Source: Thiohalophilus sp. | GTDB lineage: Bacteria > Pseudomonadota > Gammaproteobacteria > UBA6429 > Thiohalophilaceae | Direction of reading: 5' to 3' | Length of the DNA: 64,000 bases | Assembly (NCBI RefSeq): GCF_034522235.1 | Contig: NZ_JAXHLN010000003.1 | Coordinates: forward strand, 1,302,001-1,366,000 | Part shown: positions 1 through 10,581 of the stretch, piece by piece | Numbering within the stretch: position 1 is the first letter of the stretch | Layout of the letters: every line of letters begins with the position of its first letter | Program-made: the position numbers and the translations under genes | Notes under the pieces: model-generated | What the model was told of the DNA's origin: nothing | The model's input: only the letters and a program-made list of their open reading frames with translations | Databases searched by the model: none

Positions 1-144
1 GTCGCCTCGCGCATTGCCGGGCGAACTATCTGCGCCCTGGGGGATGCGGCGGCAATGCCGGTGCAGAGTTTTCTCAAGCATTTTCGCGAGGAATTTCAGT
101 ATCACATCGATCATGGCAAATGCCTGGTCGGTGGACGCTCATAA
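1..144 (+). CDS. nuoF: NADH-quinone oxidoreductase subunit F, C-terminal fragment
   Basis: The window opens inside an open frame of 47 codons that ends in TAA at 142-144, 20 bases before nuoG. The text (start VASRIAGRTICALGD, then a segment rich in F, H and E, ending CLVGGRS) matches the C-terminal end of the 51-kDa flavoprotein NuoF, including the last cysteine region near its N3 cluster. NuoF carries FMN and takes electrons from NADH in the peripheral arm of complex I. Only the 3' end lies here; the identification is supported mainly by its position directly before nuoG. Confidence 0.85.
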   Translation, partial: VASRIAGRTICALGDAAAMPVQSFLKHFREEFQYHIDHGKCLVGGRS

Positions 145-164
145 CGTTAACAGGCAACGCTTGA

Positions 165-2540
165 ATGTCAGACGATATCAACATTGAAATCAACGGAATG
201 CCGCTTCAGGTGGCGCCGGGCACGATGGTGATCCAGGCGGCTGATGAGGCCGGGATCACCATTCCGCGTTTCTGTTATCACAAGAAACTGTCGGTGGCGG
301 CCAACTGCCGCATGTGTCTGGTGGAAGTGGAAAAAGCGCCCAAGCCGCTGCCCGCCTGCGCCACGCCGGTCACCGAGGGCATGAAAGTCTTCACCAAGTC
401 CGAATTCGCTCTCGAGGCGCAAAAGAGCGTGATGGAGTTTCTGCTGATCAACCATCCACTGGATTGCCCGATTTGCGATCAGGGTGGCGAGTGCGATCTG
501 CAGGACATCGCGATGGGCTACGGCAAGGATGTGTCGCGCTTTGCCGAGAAAAAGCGCGTGGTGCCGAGCAAGAATATCGGCCCCCTGATCGCCACCGACA
601 TGACGCGTTGTATTCATTGCACCCGTTGCGTGCGTTTCGGTCAGGAAATCGGCGGCATCATGGAGCTGGGCGCCTACGGACGGGGCGAGGATGTCCGAAT
701 CGGGACGTATATGGAGAGCGCTGTTTCTTCAGAGATGTCCGGCAATGTGATCGATCTCTGCCCGGTCGGGGCGCTGACCTCCAAACCGTATCGTTATCGT
801 GGCCGCCCCTGGGAAAATCAGCAACGCGACAGTATTGCCGCGCACGATTGTGTCGGTTCCAACCTGGAAGTGGAAGTTTGCCGTAATACGGTAATGCGTG
901 TCCTGCCACGCGAGAATGAAGCCATCAATGAGACCTGGCTGTCGGATCGGGATCGATTCAGTTATACCGGTCTGTATCACGAACAACGGACGCGTCATGC
1001 CCTGATCAAACAGGGCGATCAATGGAGGCAGGTGGATTGGCAGATTGCGCTGAATTACGCCGTTGAGGGCATCAAAACGGTGCAACAGGGTAGTGGCAGT
1101 GAACAGATCGGCGCGCTGACCTCGCCCAGTGCGACCCTGGAAGAGATGTATCTGCTGCAAAAACTGTTGCGCAGTCTGGGGAGTCACAATATTGATTACC
1201 GACTGCGTCAGCTCGATTTCTCCCAGAGTGATATAGCATCGCGTTATCCCTCCCTGGGTTGCACGATTGCCGAACTGGAACAGATCGAGGCGGGATTATT
1301 AATCGGTTCCTGTGTGCGCAAGGACCAGCCGATCATCGCCCATCGGCTGCGCAAGGCGGCCCTCAACGGGGCCAACATCATGTCGGTCAACGCGATCGAC
1401 TATGATGTCAACTTCCCGTTGGCCGAATCCATTGTGACCGCACCGGCTAACATGCCACAAACCCTGGCCGGGATCGCCAGGGCATTGCTGACCTTGAGCG
1501 GCGAATCGGCCCCGGCGGATCTGGGGGCCAAACTGGAAAATATCACCAGCCACGATGATCATCTGGCGATCGCCAAACACCTGTACAGTGCCGACAACGC
1601 GCTCGTGCTGCTTGGGACACAGGCCATGGGTCAGATCGAATTCGGCGAACTGCAGAATCTGGCCGAACTGATCGGACGTCTGGCCGGCGCGAAGTTCGGT
1701 TATCTGACCGAAGGGGCCAACAGCGCCGGCGCCTGGCTGGCCGGTGCCGTGCCGCATCGTCAGGCCGGTGGCGAAACGCTTGCTTCGCCGGGACGCCACG
1801 CCGGCGAGATGCTTTCACAACCCCAGGGCGCCATGTTGTTGCTGAATGTCGAGCCTGAATTCGACTCGGCCTATGGCAGTCAGGCGTTCAAGGCCATGCA
1901 GGAGAGTGATTTTGTGGTGACGCTGTCGCCTTACGTCAGTGACAGTCTCAAAGCCTGTGCCGATGTCATCCTGCCAATAACCCCGTTTATCGAGATGTCG
2001 GGAACCTTTATTAATGTCGAGGGTAACTGGCAGAGTTTCTCTGCCGCGGTCGACCCAGTGGAGGAAGCCAAGCCCGCCTGGAAGGTTCTGCGCGTGCTGG
2101 GCAATCTGTTTGAGTTTGACGGCTTCGACCAGGTGACCTCCGAGGAGGTGCGCGACGAGCTGCGGGGTATCAGCGGCCAGCCGCCCATGGACAATCAAAG
2201 TGCCTGGCAATGTCCGCAACTGGCACCGTCTGGTTCCGGTTTACAGCGCATCGGGCACTTGCCCATCTATGCGGTGGATTCTCTGGTGCGTCGGGCGCAA
2301 CCGCTTCAGGACTCGGTCGATGCCATTGCCGCGGCGGCCTATATGAATGAGCAAACCGCCAATGAGGCCGGGGTCAGTGATGGGGCGTATGTTCTGGTAC
2401 GACAGGACAACAGCGAAGTGCGTTTGCCTCTGGTGATTGACGAGGCGGTACCCGCGCAATGTGTGCTGATTCCCTATGGCGTCGCCGGCAGCGAAACATT
2501 GACCCGCGCCTATGGGCCGATTGAATTGCAACGGGGTTAA
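165..2540 (+). CDS. nuoG: NADH-quinone oxidoreductase subunit G
   Basis: This 791-residue protein is the large Fe-S subunit of the complex I peripheral arm and passes electrons from NuoF towards NuoB/I. The N-terminus has the 2Fe-2S ferredoxin pattern (Cys37, Cys48, Cys51, Cys65). It is followed by the His/Cys segment [18 protein letters not shown] (N5 region) and a CIHCTRC cluster motif (N4), then a long molybdopterin-oxidoreductase-like domain that in NuoG is structural and binds no cofactor. The length fits the 780-910 residue family range. It follows nuoF by 20 bases and precedes nuoH by about 10, as in standard nuo operons. Confidence 0.96.
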   Translation: MSDDINIEINGMPLQVAPGTMVIQAADEAGITIPRFCYHKKLSVAANCRMCLVEVEKAPKPLPACATPVTEGMKVFTKSEFALEAQKSVMEFLLINHPLDCPICDQGGECDLQDIAMGYGKDVSRFAEKKRVVPSKNIGPLIATDMTRCIHCTRCVRFGQEIGGIMELGAYGRGEDVRIGTYMESAVSSEMSGNVIDLCPVGALTSKPYRYRGRPWENQQRDSIAAHDCVGSNLEVEVCRNTVMRVLPRENEAINETWLSDRDRFSYTGLYHEQRTRHALIKQGDQWRQVDWQIALNYAVEGIKTVQQGSGSEQIGALTSPSATLEEMYLLQKLLRSLGSHNIDYRLRQLDFSQSDIASRYPSLGCTIAELEQIEAGLLIGSCVRKDQPIIAHRLRKAALNGANIMSVNAIDYDVNFPLAESIVTAPANMPQTLAGIARALLTLSGESAPADLGAKLENITSHDDHLAIAKHLYSADNALVLLGTQAMGQIEFGELQNLAELIGRLAGAKFGYLTEGANSAGAWLAGAVPHRQAGGETLASPGRHAGEMLSQPQGAMLLLNVEPEFDSAYGSQAFKAMQESDFVVTLSPYVSDSLKACADVILPITPFIEMSGTFINVEGNWQSFSAAVDPVEEAKPAWKVLRVLGNLFEFDGFDQVTSEEVRDELRGISGQPPMDNQSAWQCPQLAPSGSGLQRIGHLPIYAVDSLVRRAQPLQDSVDAIAAAAYMNEQTANEAGVSDGAYVLVRQDNSEVRLPLVIDEAVPAQCVLIPYGVAGSETLTRAYGPIELQRG

Positions 2541-2550
2541 GACGAAACAA

Positions 2551-3639
2551 ATGGAATGGCTTAATTCAACATATCAATCAGTTGCCGATTTCACGGTCTG
2601 GTGGTTTTCCCAGCCGGCGGTGCTGATTTTGTTGCAGGTCGTCATGATTGTCGGCCCGCTGATGCTGGCGGTAGCCTATCTGACCTTTGCCGAGCGCAAG
2701 ATTATCGGTGCCATGCAGGTGCGCATGGGACCGACCCGGGTCGGTCCGCGCGGCTGGCTGCAGCCCATTGCCGATGCGCTCAAGCTGATTTTCAAGGAAA
2801 TTATCATTCCCACCGGCGCCAACAAGGTGCTGTTCGTGATTGCCCCGATTCTGTCTATTGGGCCGGCCCTGGCCGCCTGGGCGGTGATTCCTTTCAATGC
2901 GGAATACGTACTGGCGGATATCAATGCCGGTCTGTTGTATATTCTGGCAATTACCTCGGTCGGGGTGTACGGCGTCATCATCGCCGGCTGGGCCTCCAAC
3001 TCCAAATATGCGCTGCTGGGCGCCATGCGCTCCGCCGCGCAGATCGTCGCCTACGAAATCGCCATGGGTTTTGCGCTGGTCACGGTGGTCATGGCTGCCG
3101 GTAGTCTGAATATCGGCACCATCATCGAATCCCAGGCCGGCAGTCCGCTGCACTGGTTCTGGCTGCCGCTATTGCCGATGTTCGTGATCTATTTTATCTC
3201 CGGCGTGGCCGAGACCAACCGCGCCCCGTTTGACGTGGCCGAGGGGGAATCGGAAATCGTAGCCGGTTTTCATGTGGAATACTCGGGCATGGTATTCGCC
3301 GTGTTCTTCCTGGCCGAATACGCCAACATGATTCTGATTTCGGTCCTGGCCGCGGTGCTGTTCCTGGGCGGCTGGTTGTCGCCGTTTGAAGGCTGGGTAC
3401 CCGAGGCCTGGTTTGAAATCATCGGTATCGGCTGGTTACTGGGACACGGTGTCCACTGGCTGCTGATTAAAACGGCTATTTTCTTGTTCTTTTATTTATG
3501 GTTCCGCGCCACCTTCCCGCGATATCGCTATGACCAGATCATGCGTCTGGGCTGGAAGGTCTTTATTCCGATCACTATCGTCTGGTTGATGGTGGTGGGC
3601 CTGATGATTCTGACCGGTTTCGGTTGGTGGTTTGACTAG
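2551..3639 (+). CDS. nuoH: NADH-quinone oxidoreductase subunit H
   Basis: NuoH (362 residues from the chosen ATG) is the membrane subunit at the junction with the peripheral arm. It forms much of the quinone chamber and the first part of the proton path. Multiple hydrophobic helices are visible, with the conserved early loop [19 protein letters not shown] and the acidic loop [20 protein letters not shown] that lines the quinone cavity. The open frame extends 13 codons upstream into nuoG; ATG 2551 (MEWLNSTYQ) is preferred because it lies 10 bases after the nuoG stop. It is cotranscribed with nuoG and nuoI. Confidence 0.96.
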   Translation: MEWLNSTYQSVADFTVWWFSQPAVLILLQVVMIVGPLMLAVAYLTFAERKIIGAMQVRMGPTRVGPRGWLQPIADALKLIFKEIIIPTGANKVLFVIAPILSIGPALAAWAVIPFNAEYVLADINAGLLYILAITSVGVYGVIIAGWASNSKYALLGAMRSAAQIVAYEIAMGFALVTVVMAAGSLNIGTIIESQAGSPLHWFWLPLLPMFVIYFISGVAETNRAPFDVAEGESEIVAGFHVEYSGMVFAVFFLAEYANMILISVLAAVLFLGGWLSPFEGWVPEAWFEIIGIGWLLGHGVHWLLIKTAIFLFFYLWFRATFPRYRYDQIMRLGWKVFIPITIVWLMVVGLMILTGFGWWFD

Positions 3640-3654
3640 GAACAGGAGGCGCTC

Positions 3655-4146
3655 ATGATGAACACCGCAGTACGGTTTCTCAAAAGTCTGTTCCTGCTGG
3701 AGTTGTTCAGGGGGATGCGACTGACCGGGCGACACCTGTTCGTACGCAAGGTCACCCTGCAATATCCGGAAGAGCACACCCCGCTGTCACCCCGTTTTCG
3801 GGGATTGCATGCCCTGCGCCGTTATCCCAACGGGGAAGAGCGTTGTATCGCCTGCAAACTGTGCGAAGTCGTTTGCCCGGCGCTGGCGATTACCATTGAG
3901 TCAGAACAACGGGACGATGGCACCCGGCGCACCACGCGCTATGACATCGATCTGACCAAGTGCATTTTCTGCGGCTATTGCGAGGAGTCCTGTCCGGTGG
4001 ATTCCATCGTAGAAACGCATATTTTTGAGTATCACGGCGAAAAACGCGGTGATCTCTACATGACCAAGGATCGCCTGCTGGCGGTCGGTGACAAGTACGA
4101 AAAAGAAATTGCCGCGGCCCGGGCCGACGATGCGCCTTACCGTTAA
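3655..4146 (+). CDS. nuoI: NADH-quinone oxidoreductase subunit I
   Basis: NuoI (163 residues) is the 8Fe ferredoxin-like subunit that carries clusters N6a and N6b and hands electrons to NuoB and quinone. Two complete 4Fe-4S motifs are visible: [12 protein letters not shown] at about residues 64-75 and [12 protein letters not shown] at about 103-114. An AGGAG-like ribosome site lies just before two adjacent ATGs (3655 and 3658); either could be used. Spacing to nuoH is 15 bases. Nothing unusual. Confidence 0.96.
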   Translation: MMNTAVRFLKSLFLLELFRGMRLTGRHLFVRKVTLQYPEEHTPLSPRFRGLHALRRYPNGEERCIACKLCEVVCPALAITIESEQRDDGTRRTTRYDIDLTKCIFCGYCEESCPVDSIVETHIFEYHGEKRGDLYMTKDRLLAVGDKYEKEIAAARADDAPYR

Positions 4147-4187
4147 GCTCCGCTAACGATGAAAGACAATTAAAAGATAATAACGAT

Positions 4188-4790
4188 ATGGTTGAAAAAT
4201 TAATCTTTTACGTATTTGCCATCATCATGGTCTTTGGCGCCACCATGGTGATCACCGTGCGCAACCCGGTGCGGGCGGCGCTGTTTCTGGTGTTGACCTT
4301 TTTCGCCAGTGCCGCCATCTGGATGTTGCTGGAAGCGGAATTCCTCGCCGTTACCCTGGTGCTGGTCTATGTCGGGGCGGTCATGGTGTTGTTCCTGTTC
4401 GTGGTGATGATGCTGGATATCAACACGGCCCAGCTCAAGGAAGGCTTCATCCGCTATCTGCCGGTGGGGATTGGCGTCGCCATCCTCCTGGTGGTGATGC
4501 TGGTTGGCGTGGTCGGACCGGACAACTTCAGTCTGGACAAGATGGCGGCGCCGGAACGCCATGGCGCCGATTACAGCAATACCCGTGAACTGGGTAACGT
4601 CCTGTATACCGTGTACGTCTACCCCTTCGAAATTGCCGCGGTCATTCTGCTGGTGGCAATCGTTGCCGCGATTGCCCTGACGCTGCGCAAACGGCCCACA
4701 ACCAAATACCAGAATCCGGACAGCCAGGTTTCGGTCAAGCGCGATGACCGGGTACGAATGGTCAAAATGAAGTCCGAAGAGAAGAAATAG
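4188..4790 (+). CDS. nuoJ: NADH-quinone oxidoreductase subunit J
   Basis: NuoJ (200 residues) is a small antiporter-arm membrane subunit with five predicted helices. The conserved TM3 segment [17 protein letters not shown] is seen at about residues 60-76; this is the helix that undergoes the pi-bulge transition in known complex I structures. A basic cytoplasmic tail of about 35 residues follows the last helix. It lies 41 bases after nuoI, the widest gap within this run, without an obvious promoter, and 11 bases before nuoK. Confidence 0.94.
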   Translation: MVEKLIFYVFAIIMVFGATMVITVRNPVRAALFLVLTFFASAAIWMLLEAEFLAVTLVLVYVGAVMVLFLFVVMMLDINTAQLKEGFIRYLPVGIGVAILLVVMLVGVVGPDNFSLDKMAAPERHGADYSNTRELGNVLYTVYVYPFEIAAVILLVAIVAAIALTLRKRPTTKYQNPDSQVSVKRDDRVRMVKMKSEEKK

Positions 4791-4801
4791 GTGAGAGTGC
4801 G

Positions 4802-5107
4802 ATGCTAGCGTTATCCGACTTTTTGATTCTGGGTGCCGTGATGTTCGGTTTGAGCATCGCCGGGATTTTCATTAACCGCAAAAACATCATTATCCTGCTG
4901 ATGGCGATCGAGCTGATGCTGCTGGCGGTGAATATGAATTTCATCGCCTTTTCCTATTTTCTGGGCGATACCGCGGGCCAGGTGTTCGTGTTCTTTATTC
5001 TGACGGTGGCGGCGGCCGAGGCGGCCATCGGGCTGGCGATCCTGGTGGTGCTGTTTCGTAACAAGCGCACCATCAACGTCACCGAACTGGACAGCATGAA
5101 AGGCTAG
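4802..5107 (+). CDS. nuoK: NADH-quinone oxidoreductase subunit K
   Basis: NuoK (101 residues) has three transmembrane helices with the two family glutamates in proton transfer: one in [17 protein letters not shown] and one in the alanine-rich segment [17 protein letters not shown]. The length equals that of E. coli NuoK. It starts 11 bases after nuoJ and ends 4 bases before nuoL, consistent with one polycistronic message. Confidence 0.96.
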   Translation: MLALSDFLILGAVMFGLSIAGIFINRKNIIILLMAIELMLLAVNMNFIAFSYFLGDTAGQVFVFFILTVAAAEAAIGLAILVVLFRNKRTINVTELDSMKG

Positions 5108-5111
5108 GCTG

Positions 5112-7079
5112 ATGAATAATATGGAAAATGTCTATCTCTGGACCGTGCTGGCACCGTTAATCGGGGCGATCATCGCCGGTCTGTTCGGCAGAAAAGTCGG
5201 TCGCGCCGGTGCCCACTGGGTGACCATCATCGGCGTGGCCGTCGCCTTTGTACTCTCCGCGATCACTTTCAAACACATGGTGATCGACGGCGCCGAGGTC
5301 TATAACGCGTCGCTCTATACCTGGATGGTGAGTGAAGGCATTCGTTTTGAGATCGGCTTTTTGATCGATAACCTGACTGCCATGATGATGGTGGTGGTAA
5401 CTTTCGTCTCCCTGATGGTACATATCTATACCGTCGGCTATATGCACGAGGATCCCGGTTACCAGCGCTTTTTCAGCTATATTTCCCTGTTCACCTTTTC
5501 GATGCTGATGCTGGTGATGGCCAACAATTTCCTGCAGCTGTTCTTCGGCTGGGAAGCGGTGGGCCTGGTCTCCTATTTATTGATCGGTTTCTGGTATACC
5601 CGCGACAGCGCCATCTACGCCAATCTCAAGGCCTTTCTGGTCAATCGGGTGGGGGATTTCGGTTTTCTGCTGGGGATCGCCGCCGTATTGATGTACTTCG
5701 GCTCGCTCGATTACGCGACCGTCTTCGGCCAGGTGGAGCAGGTTGACGGTCAGACCATCACCCTGTTCGGGGATAACGCCTGGTCGGTGATTACCGTCAT
5801 CTGCATCCTGCTGTTCATCGGCGCGATGGGTAAGTCGGCCCAGGTCCCGCTGCATGTCTGGCTGCCCGATTCCATGGAAGGCCCGACCCCCATCTCGGCA
5901 CTGATTCATGCCGCGACCATGGTCACCGCGGGTATCTTCATGGTGGCGCGCATGTCACCGCTGTTCGAGTTTTCCGAGACCGCGCTGACCGTGGTGCTGG
6001 TGATCGGTGCCATTACCGCGCTGTTCATGGGTTTCCTCGGGCTGGTGCAGAACGACATCAAACGGGTGGTGGCCTATTCCACCCTGTCGCAGCTGGGTTA
6101 CATGACCGTGGCGCTGGGCGCCTCGGCCTATGCTGCCGGGATTTTCCATCTGATGACCCACGCCTTTTTCAAGGCGCTGTTGTTCCTGGCCGCCGGCTCG
6201 GTGATCATCGCCATGCATCACGAGCAGGATATGCGCAAGATGGGCGGGCTGCGTAAATACATGCCCATTACCTGGATCACCTCGCTGATCGGTTCGCTGG
6301 CACTGATCGGCACACCGCTGTTTGCCGGCTTCTATTCCAAGGACTCGATCATCGAGGCGGTGGCCCATTCGCAGATTGCCGGTTCCGGCTTTGCCTACTT
6401 TGCTGTGTTGACCGGCGTGTTCGTTACCGCGCTGTACAGTTTCCGTATGTACTTTCTGGTGTTCCATGGCAAGGAGCGCATGGACGAACACACTCGCGAG
6501 CACCTGCATGAAACCCCGCCCGTGGTGACTATCCCGCTGATCCTGCTGGCGATCCCCTCGGTGATCATCGGTGCCATCTTCATGGGCGACATGATCGCCG
6601 GAGATTTCTTTGGCGAGGCGATCTTCGTACTGCCCGAGCACGACGCACTGGGCGAGTGGGCCGCCGGATTCCACGGCTGGTGGGCGATGGCGCTGCATGC
6701 CTTTGTGACCTGGCCGTTCTGGCTGGCGGCCGCCGGCGTGTTTACCGCCTGGTTCCTGTATATGAAACGCCCGGACATTCCCGGTCGGATTCAGGATCGC
6801 TTCCAGTGGCTGCATACCCTGCTGGATAACAAATACTACGCGGATCGTTTCAACGAGATCGTGTTTGCCGGTGGCGGGCGTCAATTGGGCCAGAAGCTGT
6901 GGCGCATCGGTGATGTCAAACTGATCGATGGCCTGGTGGTCAATGGTTCGGCTGCGCTGGTGGGCTGGTTCGCCGGACGTATTCGTCATGTCCAGACCGG
7001 TTATCTGTATCACTATGCCTTTGCCATGATTATCGGCGTGGTGGTGTTGCTCGGGCTGTTTGTGTTTCTTAACCAATAA
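5112..7079 (+). CDS. nuoL: NADH-quinone oxidoreductase subunit L
   Basis: NuoL (655 residues) is the most distal antiporter-like proton pump of complex I. Visible hallmarks are FFGWEAVGLVSYLLIGFW with the TM5 glutamate, the lysine-bearing GAMGKSAQVPLHVWLPDSM, and the later AFFKALLFLAAGSVI helix. The C-terminal 100 or so residues hold the amphipathic lateral helix and the final anchor helix. It starts 4 bases after nuoK. A 448-residue frame on the opposite strand is an artefact of codon bias. Confidence 0.96.
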   Translation: MNNMENVYLWTVLAPLIGAIIAGLFGRKVGRAGAHWVTIIGVAVAFVLSAITFKHMVIDGAEVYNASLYTWMVSEGIRFEIGFLIDNLTAMMMVVVTFVSLMVHIYTVGYMHEDPGYQRFFSYISLFTFSMLMLVMANNFLQLFFGWEAVGLVSYLLIGFWYTRDSAIYANLKAFLVNRVGDFGFLLGIAAVLMYFGSLDYATVFGQVEQVDGQTITLFGDNAWSVITVICILLFIGAMGKSAQVPLHVWLPDSMEGPTPISALIHAATMVTAGIFMVARMSPLFEFSETALTVVLVIGAITALFMGFLGLVQNDIKRVVAYSTLSQLGYMTVALGASAYAAGIFHLMTHAFFKALLFLAAGSVIIAMHHEQDMRKMGGLRKYMPITWITSLIGSLALIGTPLFAGFYSKDSIIEAVAHSQIAGSGFAYFAVLTGVFVTALYSFRMYFLVFHGKERMDEHTREHLHETPPVVTIPLILLAIPSVIIGAIFMGDMIAGDFFGEAIFVLPEHDALGEWAAGFHGWWAMALHAFVTWPFWLAAAGVFTAWFLYMKRPDIPGRIQDRFQWLHTLLDNKYYADRFNEIVFAGGGRQLGQKLWRIGDVKLIDGLVVNGSAALVGWFAGRIRHVQTGYLYHYAFAMIIGVVVLLGLFVFLNQ

Positions 7080-7104
7080 AGAATAAATAAAAAGGGTCGT
7101 ACGC

Positions 7105-8631
7105 ATGTTCTCAGACTGGCCATTGTTAAGCCTTGTGATCTGGATCCCCATTCTGGGCGGGATCCTGGTACTGGTTACGGGCAGTGACAAGCAGGCGCCG
7201 CTGGCCCGGTTGACGGCGCTATTCTGGTCGGTGGTGACCTTCCTGATTTCGATCCCGCTGTATACCGAATTTGATACCGGCACCGCGGCCATGCAGTTCA
7301 CCAGCGAAAAAATCAGCTGGATCGAATCCTGGGGGATTTACTACCACCTGGGCGTCGACGGCATCTCCATGCCCCTGATCCTGCTGACGACCTTCATGAC
7401 CGTGCTGGTGGTGATCGCCGGCTGGGAAGTGATCAAGGAGCGCGTCGCCCAGTACATGGCGGCATTCCTGATTATGGAAGGGCTGATGAACGGCGTGTTC
7501 GCCTCACTGGATGCGGCGCTGTTTTACGTGTTCTGGGAAGCGATGCTGATCCCGATGTTCATTATCATCGGTGTCTGGGGCGGGCAGAATCGCATCTATG
7601 CGACGATCAAGTTTTTCCTGTATACCTTTTTCGGCTCGGTCTTCATGCTGGTTGCGCTGTTGTATCTCTATTTTCAGACCGGCAGTTTTGCGATTCTCGA
7701 TTTCCATCAACAGCCGCTGGGCATGACGCCGCAGATACTGATCTTCCTGGCGTTTTTGATCGCCTTCGCGGTCAAGGTGCCTATGTGGCCGGTGCATACC
7801 TGGCTGCCGGATGCGCACGTGGAGGCGCCCACCGGCGGCTCGGTGATCCTGGCGGCGATCATGCTTAAACTCGGTGCCTACGGTTTTCTGCGCTTTTCGC
7901 TGCCGATTACCCCGGATGCCAGCCAGGAGCTGGCCTGGCTGATGATTACCCTGTCGCTGATCGCCGTGGTCTATATTGGCTTTGTCGCGCTGGTGCAGCA
8001 GGACATGAAAAAGCTCATCGCCTATTCCTCGATTTCGCACATGGGCTTCGTGACGCTCGGCTTCTTTATCGCCTGGCAGATTTACGACAATACCGGCAGC
8101 TATAGCGGCGCGGCGATGGGGATCTCCGGCGGTATTGTGCAAATGATCTCCCACGGCTTTGTTTCGGGAGCGCTGTTCCTCTGTGTCGGCGTGATGTATG
8201 ACCGCATGCACTCGCGGCAGATCAGCGATTACGGCGGTGTAGTTAACACCATGCCGGTCTTCGCCGCCTTTATGGTGCTGTTTGCCATGGCCAACGCCGG
8301 GCTGCCGGGCACCTCCGGATTCGTCGGCGAGTTCATGGTGATCCTGAGCAGTTTCAAGGCCAATTTCTGGTATGCCTTCCTGGCGGCACTGACCCTGATC
8401 CTCGGTGCGGCCTATACCCTGTGGATGGTCAAACGGGTGATCTTCGGGGCCGTGGCCAATGACCAGGTGGCGGCGCTGCAGGATATCGGCCGGCGCGAAT
8501 TCCTGATCCTGGCGATACTGGCCGTGGCGGTCCTGACCCTGGGGATCTGGCCGGCGCCGTTGCTCGAAGTGATGGATGCCAGTGTCGAGAACCTGTTACT
8601 GCATATGACCCAGTCCAAGGTCATTCAATAA
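7105..8631 (+). CDS. nuoM: NADH-quinone oxidoreductase subunit M
   Basis: NuoM (508 residues) is the middle antiporter-like pump. It shows the Mrp-type signature with the TM5 glutamate ([13 protein letters not shown]) and the lysine segment [21 protein letters not shown], followed by a second half-channel region ([18 protein letters not shown]). The length matches E. coli NuoM (509). A GGGTCG-like ribosome site lies before ATG 7105. It is 25 bases after nuoL and 14 before nuoN. Confidence 0.96.
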   Translation: MFSDWPLLSLVIWIPILGGILVLVTGSDKQAPLARLTALFWSVVTFLISIPLYTEFDTGTAAMQFTSEKISWIESWGIYYHLGVDGISMPLILLTTFMTVLVVIAGWEVIKERVAQYMAAFLIMEGLMNGVFASLDAALFYVFWEAMLIPMFIIIGVWGGQNRIYATIKFFLYTFFGSVFMLVALLYLYFQTGSFAILDFHQQPLGMTPQILIFLAFLIAFAVKVPMWPVHTWLPDAHVEAPTGGSVILAAIMLKLGAYGFLRFSLPITPDASQELAWLMITLSLIAVVYIGFVALVQQDMKKLIAYSSISHMGFVTLGFFIAWQIYDNTGSYSGAAMGISGGIVQMISHGFVSGALFLCVGVMYDRMHSRQISDYGGVVNTMPVFAAFMVLFAMANAGLPGTSGFVGEFMVILSSFKANFWYAFLAALTLILGAAYTLWMVKRVIFGAVANDQVAALQDIGRREFLILAILAVAVLTLGIWPAPLLEVMDASVENLLLHMTQSKVIQ

Positions 8632-8645
8632 TAACGGCAAGAGTG

Positions 8646-10088
8646 ATGATGACTTTTACTATGCCCAATATTGCCCCGGCACTGCCCGAGATATTCATTC
8701 TCTCGATGGCATGCCTGATTCTGGTGATTGATCTGTTTTTGACGGATCGCCAGCGGTTCGTGACCTATCTGCTGACCCAGGCGACACTGGTGGTGGCGTT
8801 CATTCTGATTGTGACGGATTTCAGTCAGGGCAGGGTGCTGACCTTCAGCGACACCTTTGTCCGCGATCCCATGGCTGATGTGCTCAAGGCCTGTATCTTC
8901 ATTGCCGGGCTGGTGACGTTTACTTATTCCCGCGATTATTTGCAGACTCGCCAGATATTCAAAGGTGAATTCTTTGTCCTGGGCCTGTTTGCGATTCTGG
9001 GGATGATGATCCTGACCTCGGCGCACAACTTCCTGACCATCTACCTGGGTCTGGAACTGCTGTCGCTGTCGCTGTACGCCATGGTCGCCATGCAGCGCGA
9101 CTCGGTCACCGCCTCCGAGGCGGCGATGAAGTACTTCGTTCTTGGCGCCATCGCCTCGGGCATGCTGCTGTACGGCATTTCCATGATCTACGGCGTGACC
9201 GGCACCCTGGATCTGGCTGAAGTGGCCCGGCAGATCCCCGATACGGAAAAACAGCTGCTACTGACTTTCGGGCTGGTCTTTCTGATCGTCGGGGTGGCGT
9301 TCAAGCTCGGCGCGGTGCCGTTTCATATGTGGGTGCCGGATGTGTATCACGGCGCGGCCACCCCCACGACCCTGTTTATCGGCAGCGCGCCCAAGATCGC
9401 CGCGTTTGCGATGCTGATGCGTCTGCTGGTGGACGGGTTGGGCGGCCTGCATGCCCAGTGGCAGGACATCCTCATCATTCTGGCGGTGCTCTCCATGGGC
9501 GTGGGGAATATCGTCGCCATCGCCCAGAGCAACATCAAACGCATGTTGGCCTACTCCACCATTTCACATGTCGGGTTTTTGATGCTGGGTGTGCTGACCG
9601 GCACCGCCGAAGGCTATGCCGCGGCGATGTTCTATACCCTGGCCTATGTCCTGATGACCCTGGGCGGGTTTGGCATGATTATCCTGCTGAGCCGGGAGGG
9701 CTTCGAGGCCGACAAACTGGATGATTTCAAGGGCCTCAACCAGCGCAGTCCCTGGTTCGCCTTCATGATGTTGATAGTCATGTTCTCCATGGCCGGGGTA
9801 CCGCCGTTCATCGGCTTCTGGGCAAAACTGTCCGTGCTCAAGGAAGTGATCGCGGCGGACATGGTGTGGCTGGCCGTGGTGGCGGTGCTTTTCTCGATTA
9901 TCGGGGCTTTCTATTATTTGCGGGTGATCCGGCTGATGTATTTCGACAAGCCCGTGGATACCGCCAGGCTGGAAGTTGCGCTGGACATGCGCCTGCTGCT
10001 CAGTGCCAACGGACTGGGTGTCCTGTTGCTGGGACTCTTCCCCGGCGGTCTGCTGGCCCTTTGCCTGGCCGCGCTGTCTGGGTCATAA
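8646..10088 (+). CDS. nuoN: NADH-quinone oxidoreductase subunit N
   Basis: NuoN (480 residues from ATG 8646) is the antiporter-like pump nearest NuoK. The family segments are present: [21 protein letters not shown] with the TM5 glutamate, [26 protein letters not shown] with the key lysine, and [18 protein letters not shown]. Three start codons are stacked (GTG 8643, ATG 8646, ATG 8649); the choice among them is uncertain by one residue each way. It closes the canonical nuo order. Confidence 0.95.
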   Translation: MMTFTMPNIAPALPEIFILSMACLILVIDLFLTDRQRFVTYLLTQATLVVAFILIVTDFSQGRVLTFSDTFVRDPMADVLKACIFIAGLVTFTYSRDYLQTRQIFKGEFFVLGLFAILGMMILTSAHNFLTIYLGLELLSLSLYAMVAMQRDSVTASEAAMKYFVLGAIASGMLLYGISMIYGVTGTLDLAEVARQIPDTEKQLLLTFGLVFLIVGVAFKLGAVPFHMWVPDVYHGAATPTTLFIGSAPKIAAFAMLMRLLVDGLGGLHAQWQDILIILAVLSMGVGNIVAIAQSNIKRMLAYSTISHVGFLMLGVLTGTAEGYAAAMFYTLAYVLMTLGGFGMIILLSREGFEADKLDDFKGLNQRSPWFAFMMLIVMFSMAGVPPFIGFWAKLSVLKEVIAADMVWLAVVAVLFSIIGAFYYLRVIRLMYFDKPVDTARLEVALDMRLLLSANGLGVLLLGLFPGGLLALCLAALSGS

Positions 10089-10115
10089 TGGCGGCTCACT
10101 TTCGCAGGCGGTCTT

Positions 10116-10442
10116 ATGTCAGCAGTTTTCATCTGGATTTTACTCATCAGTGCCATCGTCGCCGCCAACCTGCCCTGGATTGGTGAGCGGTTCTTCTTCT
10201 TTTTCAAGCCGCCGGGCGGTGAGGACAAACGGGCCTGGATGCGGCTGCTCGAATGGCTGGTGCTCTATGTGCTGGTCGGACTGGTCGCGGTCGGCCTGGA
10301 GCAGAAAGCCACTGGTGAGCGTTATGCGCAGGACTGGGAGTTTTATGTCGTTACCCTTTGCCTGTTCGTGGTCTTTGCGATCCCCGGTTTTGTCTATCGC
10401 TATCAGCTTCGGCCGTTGTTGCAACGTCATCACCCCAGATAG
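10116..10442 (+). CDS. DUF2818 family small membrane protein
   Basis: This 108-residue protein has three hydrophobic segments (about residues 3-18, 47-66 and 79-96), an unusual run of five phenylalanines (ERFFFFFKPPGG), and charged loops. It matches the DUF2818 family, which is often encoded directly downstream of nuoN in Beta- and Gammaproteobacteria. The biochemical role is unknown; its linkage suggests a part in complex I assembly or stability, which is inference. It begins 27 bases after nuoN and is probably the last gene of the nuo transcript. Confidence 0.75.
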   Translation: MSAVFIWILLISAIVAANLPWIGERFFFFFKPPGGEDKRAWMRLLEWLVLYVLVGLVAVGLEQKATGERYAQDWEFYVVTLCLFVVFAIPGFVYRYQLRPLLQRHHPR

Positions 10443-10473
10443 GTGCATTCTGCAACAGACTCTGCCATCACCA

Positions 10474-10497
10474 GTACATTAGCGCTTGTTAATGTAC
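10474..10497. other. Inverted repeat after the nuo operon
   Basis: GTACATTA and TAATGTAC form an 8-bp perfect stem around an 8-base loop, 32 bases after the DUF2818 stop and 85 bases before the histidine kinase gene. There is no U-run after it, so it is not a canonical intrinsic terminator. It may be a weak transcription barrier or an operator for the kinase gene. Confidence 0.3.
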
Positions 10498-10581
10498 AAA
10501 ATTTCCCCAGATTGAACTTGCCGTCGGTGGCGGTTCTGTCATAATTACTGCATCCTGCACCGGATTTGGTAATTTGCAGCC

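Noticed and set aside
5955-7301. 448-codon frame opposite nuoL
   Set aside because: Shadow; histidine- and glutamine-rich composition typical of antisense readings.
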